From JANQHO01 sp965218075 (GTDB taxonomy: Bacteria; Bacteroidota; Bacteroidia; Flavobacteriales; Schleiferiaceae): a DNA stretch of 64,000 nt. This document shows, one piece after another, positions 51,429 to 62,090 of the stretch. The notes below the pieces were generated by a model. The model made no database searches. It worked only from the letters and a program-made list of their open reading frames with translations, and was not told the origin of the DNA. Made by a program: the position numbers and the translations under genes. Position 1 is the stretch's first letter; each line of letters starts with the position of its first letter. The stretch is taken from positions 1,302,001 to 1,366,000 of the forward strand of contig CBDCJZ010000003.1 in the NCBI GenBank assembly GCA_965218075.1, read 5' to 3'.

Positions 51429-51730
51429 AATTTTGCTTTATTACAAAAGTAATTTTATTATAACTATAACCTCCATCGGGAATATGTAGTAAAGAAAAAA
51501 CTAAGCTTTCCTATATCTAAAGTCATATATAATTAACATCCAGATAAAGAATTTTCCGACTATTTCTTACCTCATTTATTTTATGTCTATCAATTCTATA
51601 AAACTGTTACAATGACCCTAATTCTATGTTTTAATTGCTGTTAGTATAGGTTTTATTTGTGACAATGAAAAACCGCCTTAAGATCAGGGATAGTCTTTTA
51701 TTTTTATTGATATAAGTAGAATACTTTTAA
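51429..51730. other. Intergenic stretch, nothing recognised
   Basis: 302 bp of AT-rich sequence between the hypothetical gene and the end of nrdA. No stable hairpin with a T run, no frame and no repeat were found. Confidence 0.4.
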
Positions 51731-54196
51731 CTATGAATCACAAGCTTCACACTCGTCAGGATCATCAGTTAAGCAGGCAATAGTTTCTTCATTACGGTAT
51801 CCTTTTACGGATTTTAGCATTTCACCTACCTGTATCTCACCGACGTTTGCTCTCTTTTGAAGATTCTCTTTTTCTTGGATTTTCTCCGTTTGCCTCGCCT
51901 CTATTACTGGTTCTATTTCTGATTTAACCCGCTTTTGTACAGTAAATTTAATAGCATCAGTAGCCGCTTTAGTACGCAGATAGTACATTCCGGTCTTCAA
52001 GCCCTTTTCCCATGCATAGAAATGCATAGAGGTCAATTTGCCAATATTGGCATTCTCCATGAATAGATTTAGCGACTGCGACTGGTCAATGAATAGTCCC
52101 CTGTCAGCACTCATATCAATAATATCTCTCATGCTCATTTCCCAGACAGTTTTGTACATTTTCCTGATGTTTTCGGGAATAGCATCTATATGCTGAATAG
52201 AGCCATTGGCTCGAATAATCTCATTTTTCAACTCTTCATTCCAAAGACCCAACTCTACTAGGTCAACCAATAAGTGTTTGTTCACCACGATAAACTCTCC
52301 TGATAACACTCTTCGAGTATAGATATTGGAAGTGTAAGGCTCAAAACACTCATTATTTCCCAATATTTGGGAGGTGGAAGCGGTAGGCATTGGAGCCAGC
52401 AAAAGAGAGTTACGCACACCATGTTGCTTAACTTCTTCTCTCAGCGTTTTCCAATCCCAGCGTCCACTCAGCGTTTCCTCACTTATCCCCCAAAGATGAA
52501 ATTGAAATTTACCCTGGCTCACAGGTGAGCCTTCATAGCTTTCGTAAGGCCCGTCTACTTCGGCCTCATCTTTAGAAGCACAAAGAGCAGCGTAGTAAAT
52601 AGTTTCAAAGATTTCTTTGTTCAACTTCTTAGCATCTTTAGAAGTAAAAGGCATTCTCAATTTGATAAAGGTATCGGCTAAACCTTGTACCCCTATACCA
52701 ACTGGACGATGACGTGTATTGCTATTGCGGGCTTCTGGCACAGGATAATAATTACGGTCAATAACCCTGTTCAGATTTTTGGCAACTTTATAGGTCACCT
52801 GAAAAAGCTTATCATGGTCAAACCCTTTCTCTTCGACAAACATAGGAAGTGCAAGAGAGGCAAGATTACAAACAGCTATTTCATCTTCTGAAGTATATTC
52901 TATGATTTCAGTACAAAGATTAGAGGAGTGGATGGTTCCCAGGTTTTGCTGATTACTCTTACTATTGGCTGTATCTTTATAAAGCATATAAGGTATTCCG
53001 GTCTCAACCTGAGATTCGGTTATCTTTTTCCATAATTCACGGGCTTTTACGGTTTTTCGTCCTTTTCCTTCCGATTCGTACTTTTCATAGAGGTCTTCAA
53101 ATTCTTTGCTATACACATCATATAGCCCGGGACATTCACTGGGATCCATTAAGGTCCAATTGCCATCTCCCTTTACTCTTTTCATAAATAAGTCAGGTAT
53201 CCAAAGAGCATAGAATAAATCCCGAGCACGTAACTCTTCCTTACCATGATTCTTTTTCAAATCGAGAAAATCAAATACATCAGCATGCCACGGCTCGAGG
53301 TAAATAGCAAAAGAACCTTTACGTTTGCCTCCTCCCTGGTCTACATAGCGGGCAGTATCATTAAATACCCGGAGCATTGGTACAATGCCATTGGAAGTAC
53401 CATTAGTTCCTCGAATATAAGAACCGGTAGCTCTCACATTATGAATGCTCAAGCCCAGACCTCCCGCTGATTGTGAAATTTTAGAACACTGTTTTAAAGT
53501 ATCGTAAATACCATCAATACTATCGTCTTTCATGGCCAAAAGGAAACAAGAAGACATTTGCGGTTTTGGGGTACCGGCATTGAAGAGAGTAGGAGTTGCA
53601 TGGATAAAGTACTTTTTGCTCATCAAGTGGTAAGTCTCAATGGCATCTTCCAGATCTTCTTTGTGGATTCCAATAGCCACTCTCATGAGCATATGTTGTG
53701 GACGTTCAGCAATTTTTCCATTAAGACGAAGCAGGTAAGAACGCTCCAGGGTTTTGAAACCAAAATAATCATAGCTAAAATCACGGCCATATATCAAAGT
53801 AGAATCCAGTAAGGCTGCATTCTTCTGGATAATTTCGTGTACATCATCGGCAATAAGCGGAGAATACAAACCAGTTTTAGGATTTATATAATCGTACAAT
53901 CTTTTCATAGTCTCCGTGAAAGACTTAGTAGTGTTTTTATGCAGGTTAGAAACTGCAATACGAGCCGCCAGTTGAGCATAATCAGGATGACGCGTAGTTA
54001 AGGAAGCTGCTACCTCTGCTGCTAGGCTATCGAGATCTGAAGTAGTAACGCCTTCATAAATTCCTTCAATTACTTTTATGGCTATAATCGTAGAGTCTAC
54101 CAAATCACTTAAGCCATAGCAAAGTTTTTCTATACGGACTGTAATCTTGTCGAATTTTACAGACTCTTTCTTCCCGTCTCTTTTTATTACATACAT
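51731..54196 (-). CDS. nrdA: Ribonucleoside-diphosphate reductase, alpha subunit (class Ia)
   Basis: 821 residues. N-terminal ATP-cone ([18 protein letters not shown]), site Cys in [13 protein letters not shown], radical Cys region [22 protein letters not shown], and C-terminal redox Cys pair CEAC at the last residues. It reduces NDPs to dNDPs using the NrdB radical. It lies downstream of nrdB on the same strand, but 570 bp with a methyltransferase relic separates them. Confidence 0.97.
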   Translation of the reverse strand: MYVIKRDGKKESVKFDKITVRIEKLCYGLSDLVDSTIIAIKVIEGIYEGVTTSDLDSLAAEVAASLTTRHPDYAQLAARIAVSNLHKNTTKSFTETMKRLYDYINPKTGLYSPLIADDVHEIIQKNAALLDSTLIYGRDFSYDYFGFKTLERSYLLRLNGKIAERPQHMLMRVAIGIHKEDLEDAIETYHLMSKKYFIHATPTLFNAGTPKPQMSSCFLLAMKDDSIDGIYDTLKQCSKISQSAGGLGLSIHNVRATGSYIRGTNGTSNGIVPMLRVFNDTARYVDQGGGKRKGSFAIYLEPWHADVFDFLDLKKNHGKEELRARDLFYALWIPDLFMKRVKGDGNWTLMDPSECPGLYDVYSKEFEDLYEKYESEGKGRKTVKARELWKKITESQVETGIPYMLYKDTANSKSNQQNLGTIHSSNLCTEIIEYTSEDEIAVCNLASLALPMFVEEKGFDHDKLFQVTYKVAKNLNRVIDRNYYPVPEARNSNTRHRPVGIGVQGLADTFIKLRMPFTSKDAKKLNKEIFETIYYAALCASKDEAEVDGPYESYEGSPVSQGKFQFHLWGISEETLSGRWDWKTLREEVKQHGVRNSLLLAPMPTASTSQILGNNECFEPYTSNIYTRRVLSGEFIVVNKHLLVDLVELGLWNEELKNEIIRANGSIQHIDAIPENIRKMYKTVWEMSMRDIIDMSADRGLFIDQSQSLNLFMENANIGKLTSMHFYAWEKGLKTGMYYLRTKAATDAIKFTVQKRVKSEIEPVIEARQTEKIQEKENLQKRANVGEIQVGEMLKSVKGYRNEETIACLTDDPDECEACDS

Positions 54197-54211
54197 TTTG
54201 TTTTGTTTTAT

Positions 54212-54665
54212 TTATCCAAATGGTAAAGATGATTGCGATAAGACCCTTCCAGAAACGCCAGGTGTGTGAAATCGCTTCCTTTTCAATATCTCTTTGACTG
54301 TCAGCATCTGTATTCGTGCATACTTAACGTTATTTACCTCCAGACCTCCTGCTTCAGCCATGATCTTGTGAAAATTCCTCAATAATTTAGTCGGTCCAAG
54401 GCAACTCATTATTATTAGACCAGCTAACAACGCTGAATCACTATCTAGAATTCCACGGAGAGATCAAATGTGTTCTATAGAAAAATTTCTCCAGCCCTTT
54501 ACTGCAATCATCATACTTTATAAATCTCTTTCTCTTGGAATGGCAAAACATAGCCTTCCGCCAACCCCACCATCCGCAGTTTGCTTTGTCGTTACGAAAT
54601 TGTCTACTTGTTCGACTGACCATTTTCGAAGAACATTTGGCTTTTGCAAACATTCCTAATTTATT
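54212..54665 (-). pseudogene. C-terminal relic of a methyltransferase-restriction fusion
   Basis: On the minus strand, pieces in two frames match the end of the gene at 56116-57632: RKWSVEQVDNFVTTKQTADG against QKWALEQADGFVTTKRTADG, then AGLIIM, NFHKIMAEAG and RIQMLTVKEIL against NFHKLMTEAG and RMQILTVEELL. It includes the PD-(D/E)XK-like part (TADGGVGG). It has stops and a frameshift, and no 5' half. It sits between nrdB and nrdA. Confidence 0.8.
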
Positions 54666-54764
54666 ATATTCATAAGCAAATTCCAGAAAATACTTTTCCC
54701 CCTTTCCGAACTCACTTGCTAAGTTAATAATTAAGAATTACGAGATTTTTTGTTTTTCAGTTAA

Positions 54765-55742
54765 TTAAAAATCATCATTAAAAGATATTCTTTGAGATTT
54801 TGTTCCTTGTACCACGCCGCTTTTCTGATACTCACCAACTCTTTTTTCAAAGAAATTGGTTTTGCCCTGCAAGCTGATCATATCCATAAAGTCAAATGGA
54901 TTTTCTACTTTATACACCTTACTACAACCCAACTCTAATAACAGTCGATCTGTAACAAATCCAAGATATTGAGTCATCAAGCGAGAATTCATGCCAATGA
55001 GGTCAACGGGCAAAGATTCAGTAATGAACTCACGCTCGATGTCAAGCGCTTCAGTAATAATATGTCGAATACGCTCTTTCGGCACCTTATTTACCAGATG
55101 ATTGTTGTGTAAATAGCAGGCAAAATCACAGTGCAAGCCTTCATCACGGGATATTAGCTCATTGGAGAATGTAAGTCCAGGCATTAAACCTTTTTTCTTG
55201 AGCCAGAAAATGGAACAAAAAGAACCGCTAAAAAACATTCCTTCTACTGCTGCAAAAGCAATCAGACGCTCGGCGAAGGAAGGGGATTGAATCCATTGAA
55301 TGGCCCAATCCGCTTTCTTTTTAATGGCATCAAAGTTCTCAATAGCAGTAAAAAGCTTATTATGTTCATCACGATTTTTTATATGCGTATCTATTAATAA
55401 TGAATAGGTTTCACTATGGATATTTTCCATCATAATTTGAAAACCATAGAAGAATTTAGCTTCTGTGTATTGGACCTCGTTTACAAAGTTTTCTGCCAGA
55501 TTTTCATTAACAATCCCATCACTAGCAGCAAAAAAGGCTAGTATGTGTTTAATGAAATAACGCTCGTCATCATTCAGCTTATTTTCCCAGTCTGGAATAT
55601 CCTGGTACAAGTCAATTTCTTCTACAGTCCAAAAACTAGCCTCCTGCTTTTTGTACCACTGCCAAATATCGTGATGCTGAATAGGAAATAGCACATAGCG
55701 ATTCTTATTGTCTTGTAAAATTGGCTCTATTAGTGTGTTCAT
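54765..55742 (-). CDS. nrdB: Ribonucleoside-diphosphate reductase, beta subunit (class Ia)
   Basis: 325 residues. Ferritin-like di-iron ligands in DEREFI-type helices ([19 protein letters not shown], then [16 protein letters not shown], where Tyr is the probable radical residue; [13 protein letters not shown]). It holds the tyrosyl radical for NrdA. The eukaryote-like subtype is common in Bacteroidota. Confidence 0.96.
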   Translation of the reverse strand: MNTLIEPILQDNKNRYVLFPIQHHDIWQWYKKQEASFWTVEEIDLYQDIPDWENKLNDDERYFIKHILAFFAASDGIVNENLAENFVNEVQYTEAKFFYGFQIMMENIHSETYSLLIDTHIKNRDEHNKLFTAIENFDAIKKKADWAIQWIQSPSFAERLIAFAAVEGMFFSGSFCSIFWLKKKGLMPGLTFSNELISRDEGLHCDFACYLHNNHLVNKVPKERIRHIITEALDIEREFITESLPVDLIGMNSRLMTQYLGFVTDRLLLELGCSKVYKVENPFDFMDMISLQGKTNFFEKRVGEYQKSGVVQGTKSQRISFNDDF

Positions 55743-55938
55743 TTTTCTTTAATTTTTTAATTAGCATCCCAATCCCCCTAGCTACTCTACTTTTCTCTCA
55801 GATTGAATCCTGCAATCAACTGATTATCATTGTTTTGAAATCAAAGAAGCCATTGAAGGAAGTCTTGATAAAAGTAAAAAATAATCGCAATTAGTAGTTA
55901 TGGACTTGACATTAATTGATAAGTGATATATTTTTATT

Positions 55939-56106
55939 ATGAACTTAATAAAAATATTCAGCCGATACCCTGATCAAGAAGCTTGCATTGAACATCTTGA
56001 AAATGTCCGTTGGAAATATGAACCCAGTTGCCCACATTGTGGAGGCACGAATGTTGCTCATAAAACTGATACTGAATGACAATGCTCTTGGTGCATTCAT
56101 GCAAAG
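55939..56106 (+). pseudogene. N-terminal fragment of an IS1595-type transposase
   Basis: MNLIKIFSRYPDQEACIEHL, then ENVRWKYEPSCPHCGG (zinc ribbon), with a TGA at a Trp position after HKTDTE. It breaks off at about 56106, where a DNA methyltransferase begins. It is nearly the same start as the remnant ending at 36277. All catalytic parts are missing. Confidence 0.8.
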
Positions 56107-56115
56107 ATGTATGGC

Positions 56116-57632
56116 ATGAACAAACTATATTATGGTGATTGCCTAACAATCATGCAGGAAATGAAGTTAAATAGCGTTGACCTCATTTATTTAGACCCGC
56201 CTTTTAATTCTAAGAAAGATTACCACGCCATATATAAAGACGAAACGGGTCGTCCATTACCAGATAAGATAGAAGCATTTTGCGACCAATGGACACTAGA
56301 TGAAGAGCGTGACCGGGCAATTAGAACAATGCCAGTATTAATGCGTTCAGCTGGCATTGATGATGATATAACACAATTTTGGCAGACTTGGATGAACGCC
56401 TTGCGTAACACACAACCTAGCTTACTGGCATATTTATCTTATATGGTAGAGCGGATGATTTGGATGAAGGGATTATTAAGGCCAACAGGGTCAATTTATC
56501 TACATTGTGATCCCACGGCTAGTCATTATATCAAGGTAATGCTGGATGGGATATTTGGGCACAAGAATTTTGTTAATGAAATTGTTTGGCATTATGGAAA
56601 ATGGACTAATGCCGCTACGCATTTTCAAAGAAATCACGATATTATATTTCTTTATTCTAAAACTGATAAATATGTATTCAATAAACAATTTCAAATGACT
56701 GCTGATAAACAGAGAAAGTTGAAAATCGGCTATCAAGTAAATATACCTGGCAATGTAAAACAGCTAATTGTTTATAACAGAATTAAAGCTGCGAAAAAAA
56801 TTAAAGAAGGTGATTATGGAAAATTATTTACCGAGATAAATCTGATCCAGGAGTAGCTTTGCATGATACGTGGCATGATATAAACATAATTAACAGTCAG
56901 TCAAAAGAACGTCTTGGCTTTGCAACTCAAAAGCCGGTTGATTTACTTGAACGCATAATTAAGGCTAGTAGCAGTGAGGGCGATGTTGTATTTGATCCAT
57001 TTTGTGGGTGTGCGACCACTATTGAAGCAGCCCATAAACTAAATCGCAAATGGATAGGAATTGATATTGCGATACACGGCTATTAAACGCGTTGCAAAAG
57101 TGCGATTACAGGAACGTTTAGGCTTAATTTATGGGCAAGATTTTATAATAGAGGGTATCCCACGTAATTTTGAAGGAGCTAAAGATTTGTGGGAACGCGA
57201 TAAATATCATTTCCAAAAGTGGGCGTTAGAACAAGCTGACGGCTTTGTTACTACAAAGCGAACAGCTGATGGTGGTATTGATGGGAGATTATACTTCGGA
57301 TCGCCAAAGGATAAAGAACTAAAGAGCATGGTTATTGAAGTTAAGAAGGAGGGAAAACCGTAAATATTGCTGACTTAAGAGCACTTCATAGCGTTATGGA
57401 ACGCGATACTGCGGAGATAGCAGGATTAATTATACTTCATCCATTAAACGATCGAAAATCTAAGAATTTTCATAAATTAATGACAGAGGCAGGTGACTTC
57501 GAATATGATGGTCGTCTTTATCCGAGAATGCAAATCCTCACAGTTGAAGAATTGCTGGATGGTAAGCTATTCAATACACCATTTTCAATGGGTAAGAGAA
57601 GGACATCACAACAAGATTTATTCAATGATTAA
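56116..57632 (+). pseudogene. DNA methyltransferase with C-terminal restriction-like domain, three single-base frameshifts
   Basis: Nearly whole. Methyltransferase: MNKLYYGDCL, catalytic DPPF (YLDPPFNSKKDYHA), YLHCDPTASHYIK, FATQKPVDLLERII and SAM motif DPFCGCATT. Restriction-like part: GFVTTKRTADGGIDGRLYF and VIEVKK, a PD-(D/E)XK pattern. The frame breaks near 56825 (one base lost in an A/T run), near 57084 (one extra G) and near 57360 (one G lost); otherwise it is colinear to the TAA at 57632. It would modify adenine, or cytosine N4, in a site not readable here. It lies behind a transposase fragment. Confidence 0.85.
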
Positions 57633-57944
57633 GAAGCAGAATACTAAGCCCATAACTACTAATTACGAAAATAATTTTACTGGTTACCACTACTCCTAAG
57701 AGTTATAATCAACTGAATTTTGAGATCAGAGAAGCTAATGTACTGATACATTGAAGAAAAAGTGATTCATAAAATTTTATCAACTAAGTAAAAAGTCGAA
57801 ACTCAAATGACAAGAAACAAGCTTTCCAAAGAAAGCACCTTCTTCCTCCTGAGCTTTTTCTATACTGCATTTTGCCATTCCTTTTCTATCAAAAGTCATG
57901 AGAGGTTTAGGAGGATAATACCTTTGTAACTAGTTGTGATTCAA
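57633..57944. other. Intergenic stretch, nothing recognised
   Basis: 312 bp between the broken methyltransferase and a transposase tail. There are short scraps resembling IS1595 DNA, but no frame or structure I can name. Confidence 0.35.
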
Positions 57945-58165
57945 TGAAAAACCGACACATTTTCCAGAGCGTAAATTTAGAGAAATTTTACGTTTGTTTT
58001 GTGAAGGATTTTAGGAATCTGCCAAAACAAGATATTAAATTTAAAGAGATACATATAAACAGATTTTTATGACATTTAAAAGAAATCGAGTTTTGGTATG
58101 ATAACCGTAATAAAGGTTCTTTAACACTGTCAAAGAACTTTAGAAATAATCCTCCTAAAACTAGT
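57945..58165 (+). pseudogene. C-terminal tail of an IS1595-type transposase
   Basis: One frame reads KNRHIFQSVNLEKFYVCFVK, then FKEIHINRFL, a TGA, and HLKEIEFWYDNRNKG and KNFRNNP, which fits the last part of ISXO2-like transposases (HLKExEFxYNxR). It ends in the dispersed IS-end repeat. The N-terminal part is missing. Confidence 0.6.
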
Positions 58166-58215
58166 CATCATACCCCTTTTTATATTGTCCCGACAGCCTG
58201 TTAATAATTTAGCGC

Positions 58216-58241
58216 AATTCTTTGCTAAAGGCTAAATTATA
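58216..58241 (+). repeat. Left terminal inverted repeat
   Basis: AATTCTTTGCTAAAG followed by GCTAAATTATA. It pairs with 59388-59413 with two mismatches. It begins 60 bp before the transposase start. Confidence 0.7.
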
Positions 58242-58275
58242 TTTATCTTTAGTATTATACAATAACTAATAAGAA

Positions 58276-59153
58276 ATGGGTACATTAAAATTGCTCGAAA
58301 AGTTTCCAATAGAAGAAAGTTGCATAAAATATTTAGAGAGTATAAGATGGGGAGAGAACCCCATTTGCCCTTATTGTGAGAAGATACGAAAAAATTGGAC
58401 AAAAAGACCAGATGGTCGATATAATTGCCAACATTATAACTGTTATAAAAGCTTTAGAGTTACAGTAGGTACTATTTTTTTCATAGAACAAGAATACCTT
58501 TACAAAAATGGTTTTTAGCTATCAGTCTACTATATAAATGCAAAGAAAGGCATAAGTAGTACTCAATTAGCTAGAGATTGCGGGGTATCCAATTCTACTG
58601 CTTGGTACATGGGAGTAAGAATCCGCCGAGTAATGAAAAGTGATGGTGAATTATTACGAGGAATTATAGAAATGGACGAGACCTACGTAGGGGATAAACC
58701 ACGTAAAAGCAATTATTAGAAAGACTGAATATGAGAAGAACTCTTTCAATAAAAGGGGTCGGGGAAGTGAAAAGACTCCTGTTCTAGGAATGATATAGAG
58801 AAAAGGGTCCGTACATGCTGAAAAGACAGATAATCCCAATAAATATGAGATTGATAATAGTGATACAAGGAAATATAGATGGGAGGAGAAGTACCCTTAT
58901 AACAGACGAAACCCCATCCTAATAAAAGGATAGGCGATTATATGTATCATAAAATCATTAAGCATAAAGAAAGATTTTACAGTCATGATATTCATACAAA
59001 CACAATAGAGGGATTTATGGTATTTATCAACATGTAAGCACTAAGTACTTAAGCATGGTTATCTTATTGAATTTGCTTACAAGTATAATAATTAGGAATA
59101 TTTGTAAAAATCAAATGTTCTTTAACACTTTAAACAAGATGGTCTTATGCTAA
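58276..59153 (+). pseudogene. Broken full-length IS1595-type transposase
   Basis: MGTLKLLEKFPIEESCIKYL, zinc ribbon CPYC and CQHYNC, FRVTVGTIF; a TAG at 58516, then NAKKGISSTQLARDCGVSNS, TAWYMGVRIR, EMDETYVGDKP (first catalytic Asp), another TAG, GRGSEKTPVLGM and HAEKTDNPNKYEID, then decayed C-terminal codons and NQMFFNTLNKMVLC with stop TAA 59151-59153. Unlike the other copies, the middle is kept. At least two stops and several frameshifts make it dead. Confidence 0.85.
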
Positions 59154-59323
59154 ATTCTATAGATAATTTAGCTACACAAAATCTTAATCGAAACCTCCTT
59201 TATAGATCAGATTGTAAGGAGGCTATGCAAAAGCTCCTAGATCGGGGCATCAAAGTAGACCTGATTTACTTAGACCTGCCTTTTAATTCCAATCGTGTTT
59301 ATAATTATGATCTACAGAGGTGA
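59147..59323 (+). pseudogene. N-terminal fragment of a DNA methyltransferase
   Basis: 58 residues: MLNSIDNLATQNLNRNLLYR, SDCKEAMQKLLD, then VDLIYLDLPFNSNRVYN. This is the N-terminal catalytic block of an adenine/N4-cytosine methyltransferase, with DPPF changed to DLPF. It stops at 59321-59323; only 64 bp remain before the right inverted repeat, so most of the gene is deleted. Its ATG lies inside the last codons of the transposase (7-bp overlap), a sign of coupled translation. The same start with ATA is at 30846. Confidence 0.85.
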
Positions 59324-59387
59324 GAGGTGAAGGGAAGACTGCCCAGCAAATCCCTTAATCCGCTAACAAAGAATTACACTCTATACG

Positions 59388-59413
59388 TATAATTTGGTCT
59401 TTAGCAAAGAATT
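59388..59413 (-). repeat. Right terminal inverted repeat
   Basis: Complement reads AATTCTTTGCTAAAG then ACCAAATTATA; 24 of 26 bases match the left end. The remaining stretch up to rho (59414-59610) shows nothing recognised. Confidence 0.7.
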
Positions 59414-59610
59414 TCGTAATTTAGATGTTGAATATTCTGCGAAATTTGAGGAAATATTGGAAAAAATTTGTTAGCCTGCAATTTTATCAGCATATAAGCT
59501 AGATAAGTCGTCATAAGAGTGCCATTGGTATTTCCTATAAAACAATATCCTTTTAACTTGTTGAAAATAAGTCAAATGAGTGACTAGCCATCCGCATAGA
59601 GGAGGAGTAC

Positions 59611-60924
59611 TTAGCCATTCATGCTTATCAAAAATTCAGCATTATCCTGAGTTTGGCTCATGCGGTCATGCAGGAATTCCATAGCTTCTACCGAACTCAT
59701 ATCGGCCAAATGCCTTCTTAGTATCCACATTCGTTGAAGAGTTTCTCTATCTAATAAAAGCTCTTCTTTACGGGTTCCGGAAGCCATCAAATCAATAGCT
59801 GGCCATATTCTACGGTTGGCAATTTTACGGTCAAGCTGCATTTCCATGTTTCCGGTTCCTTTAAATTCTTCAAAAATTACTTCATCCATTTTAGAGCCGG
59901 TATCGATTAAGGCTGTAGCTAAAATCGTAAGAGAACCCCCATCTTCAATTTTACGGGCGGCGCCAAAAAAGCGTTTAGGCTTGTGTAGTGCATTAGCATC
60001 AACACCGCCGGATAATACTTTACCTGAAGCAGGGGATACAGTGTTATAGGCTCTTGCTAAACGAGTGATAGAATCTAAAAGAATCACTACATTATGGCCA
60101 CATTCTGTCATACGTTTGGCCTTTTCTAATACAATATTAGCCACCTTTACATGACGTTCAGCTGGTTTATCAAAGGTAGAAGCCACCACTTCTGCATTTA
60201 CGCTGCGAGCCATATCAGTAACTTCTTCAGGACGCTCATCCACTAATAAGATAATCATGTAAGTTTCGGGGTGATTAGCTGCAATGGCATTGGCAATTTC
60301 TTTAAGTAAAGTGGTTTTACCAGTCTTAGGTTGAGCTACAATCAAACCACGCTGACCTTTACCTATAGGAGAGAAAAGATTTATGATTCGGGTACTGAGA
60401 GTCCCTTTTTTAGTAGTAATATCAAATTCTTCATGAGGAAAAAGAGGGGTTAAGTTTTGAAAGGCTACTCGATTGCGTATAAAGTCAGTCCCACGTCCAT
60501 TGATCTTTTCCACTTTAACGAGCGGGAAATACTTTTCGCCTTCTTTAGGCGGACGAATCTTTCCTCTTACAGTGTCTCCAGTTTTTAAACCAAAGAGTTT
60601 AATTTGGGATTGAGACAAGTAAATATCGTCGGGAGAATTGAGATAATTGTAGTCGGAAGAACGCAGAAAACCGTAACCATCCGGCATAATTTCCAATACC
60701 CCTTCGCTTACTACAATGCCATCAAATTCGTATTCCTTTTTTTCTCGTTTCTGATAGCGTTGCTGATGGGTATCTGGTTTCTTCTGATTGGAAGGAGATT
60801 GATCCTTGTCGTTGTAGTCAAGATCCTCCTTTTTGAAAGATTTGTACTCGGCAGAATTTAGAGGTTGGGTAGTTTCTTTCAATTCTGGTAATTTCTTACC
60901 TTTTAATTCATTAGTGTCGTGCAT
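59611..60924 (-). CDS. rho: Transcription termination factor Rho
   Basis: 437 residues from the ATG at 60924 (a TTG just before is in frame). The N-terminal Rho_N-like segment ([11 protein letters not shown]) is short and diverged. A hydrophilic linker follows, then the cold-shock-like RNA-binding domain ([15 protein letters not shown]) and the ATPase: Walker [34 protein letters not shown], and the Q-loop/R-loop region [20 protein letters not shown]. Hexameric helicase that ends transcription. Not in an operon. Confidence 0.97.
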   Translation of the reverse strand: MHDTNELKGKKLPELKETTQPLNSAEYKSFKKEDLDYNDKDQSPSNQKKPDTHQQRYQKREKKEYEFDGIVVSEGVLEIMPDGYGFLRSSDYNYLNSPDDIYLSQSQIKLFGLKTGDTVRGKIRPPKEGEKYFPLVKVEKINGRGTDFIRNRVAFQNLTPLFPHEEFDITTKKGTLSTRIINLFSPIGKGQRGLIVAQPKTGKTTLLKEIANAIAANHPETYMIILLVDERPEEVTDMARSVNAEVVASTFDKPAERHVKVANIVLEKAKRMTECGHNVVILLDSITRLARAYNTVSPASGKVLSGGVDANALHKPKRFFGAARKIEDGGSLTILATALIDTGSKMDEVIFEEFKGTGNMEMQLDRKIANRRIWPAIDLMASGTRKEELLLDRETLQRMWILRRHLADMSSVEAMEFLHDRMSQTQDNAEFLISMNG

Positions 60925-61137
60925 CAAGAAAACAATGATTTAAATAAAAATATCAATGACTAGATTAAAATCAATAATCTATAGTAAGTCGGATAATAAA
61001 TTGTGATGGTTATTAATTTTTTTGGATAGATAGGATGAATTACCTAATAGGTACGAGGCAATATTACGAATTATTTTATTACTACAAATAAGAGACGGTA
61101 CTTATTTTTCGCATTTTTGACAAAAATTTATCAAAGA

Positions 61138-61542
61138 ATGATCCAGAGAGTTCAATCGATTTATTTATTCTTAGCTGTTCTAAACACAGGTTTAGTTATG
61201 TGGTTCGTCCCTTTGTTCAAAGTAGGCGAGAAGATTGAGATGATAAATCAATATCCAATATTTTTGATTCTCTTTTTGCTAAGCGCTGCTCTATCGCTTT
61301 TTACCATTTTCAGGTATAAAAAAAGACAACATCAGGTAATGGCGGGGCGTTTAAATATTACCCTTGACTTTGTTTTGTTCGGGTTAATATTGTCTATGTA
61401 TTTCACCAATTTTAAATCAATCGAAGCCTCTTTGAGCTTGGCTAGCTTTTTGCCTCTGATAAGCGTGGTATTTACTACCCTTGCTAACCGGGCAATCATG
61501 CGTGATGAAGCTGTGGTAAAAGCTGCAAATCGTTTCAGGTAG
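61138..61542 (+). CDS. DUF4293 membrane protein
   Basis: 134 residues from the ATG at 61138 (MIQRVQSIYLFLAVL, the usual family start; an upstream in-frame start at 61117 is unlikely). Four membrane segments. The family is confined to Bacteroidota and often lies beside rho, as here (divergent). Function unknown. Confidence 0.85.
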   Translation: MIQRVQSIYLFLAVLNTGLVMWFVPLFKVGEKIEMINQYPIFLILFLLSAALSLFTIFRYKKRQHQVMAGRLNITLDFVLFGLILSMYFTNFKSIEASLSLASFLPLISVVFTTLANRAIMRDEAVVKAANRFR

Positions 61543-61544
61543 TT

Positions 61545-62036
61545 TTATCTTGGGAGCTCTATCACCTCAAGATCGTAAATTCTGCTTCCAGCAATTTTAA
61601 ATCTCAGCATGGTACGTACTTTATGAACACCATATTTACCAATGGCTCCGGGATTTACGTGTAGTAATTTCAATTTTTTGTCGTTCATTATTTTTAAAAT
61701 ATGACTATGCCCGCAAATAAAAAGCTCTGGAGGCTTCTGATAAATTTCGGGTTTAACGGCTGAAGTGTAACGTTTGGGATAACCGCCAATGTGAGTGATC
61801 CAAACATCTGTTCCTTCAGCTATAAAACGTTGGTGCAATGGCCAAGCTGTCCGTATCTTCTGTCCGTCAATATTGCCATGTACTGCTCTAACCGGAGCAA
61901 TTTTTTCCAAAGCATCTGTAACACTTAAGCTACCGATATCCCCGGCATGCCATACTTCATCTGATCCACGACAGAGTTCTAATATCTCGTTGTCAATATA
62001 AGAATGAGTATCGGATAATAAGGAAATCTCAATCAA
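61545..62036 (-). CDS. YfcE/MJ0936-type metallophosphoesterase
   Basis: 163 residues from the TTG at 62036 (IEISLLSDTHSYID is the usual start). A GTG at 62066 would add ten residues but overlaps the truA promoter. Metal ligands: SDTHS, HAGDIG, VHGNID, ITHIGGYP, FICGHSH, NPGA, a complete calcineurin-like set. It probably hydrolyses phosphodiesters. The stop is 3 bp from that of the DUF4293 gene. Confidence 0.88.
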   Translation of the reverse strand: MIEISLLSDTHSYIDNEILELCRGSDEVWHAGDIGSLSVTDALEKIAPVRAVHGNIDGQKIRTAWPLHQRFIAEGTDVWITHIGGYPKRYTSAVKPEIYQKPPELFICGHSHILKIMNDKKLKLLHVNPGAIGKYGVHKVRTMLRFKIAGSRIYDLEVIELPR

Positions 62037-62055
62037 TGTCGTAACGTCATTAATG

Positions 62056-62063
62056 TACCTTTG
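62056..62063 (+). promoter_or_regulatory. -7 box before truA
   Basis: TACCTTTG matches TAnnTTTG exactly, 28 bp before truA. No clear TTG at -33. Confidence 0.4.
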
Positions 62064-62090
62064 CACAAGTTTATAAAAGCCTGTTGGTAG

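Larger units (their letters stand above)
58216..59413 (+). mobile_element. Decayed transposon: IS1595-type transposase plus DNA methyltransferase passenger
   Basis: Inverted ends of 26 bp match in 24 positions (58216-58241 and the complement of 59388-59413; core AATTCTTTGCTAAAG). Inside are a broken transposase (58276-59153) and the start of a DNA methyltransferase (59147-59323), overlapping by 7 bp. That both genes lie between the ends shows the methyltransferase travelled with the transposase. The exact outer edge and an 8-bp target duplication could not be fixed. Confidence 0.7.

Noticed and set aside
54441..54653. Minus-strand frame of 70 residues starting MFAKAKCSSK
   Set aside because: Another frame of the same DNA matches the restriction-fusion C-terminus, so this frame is a shadow of the relic.
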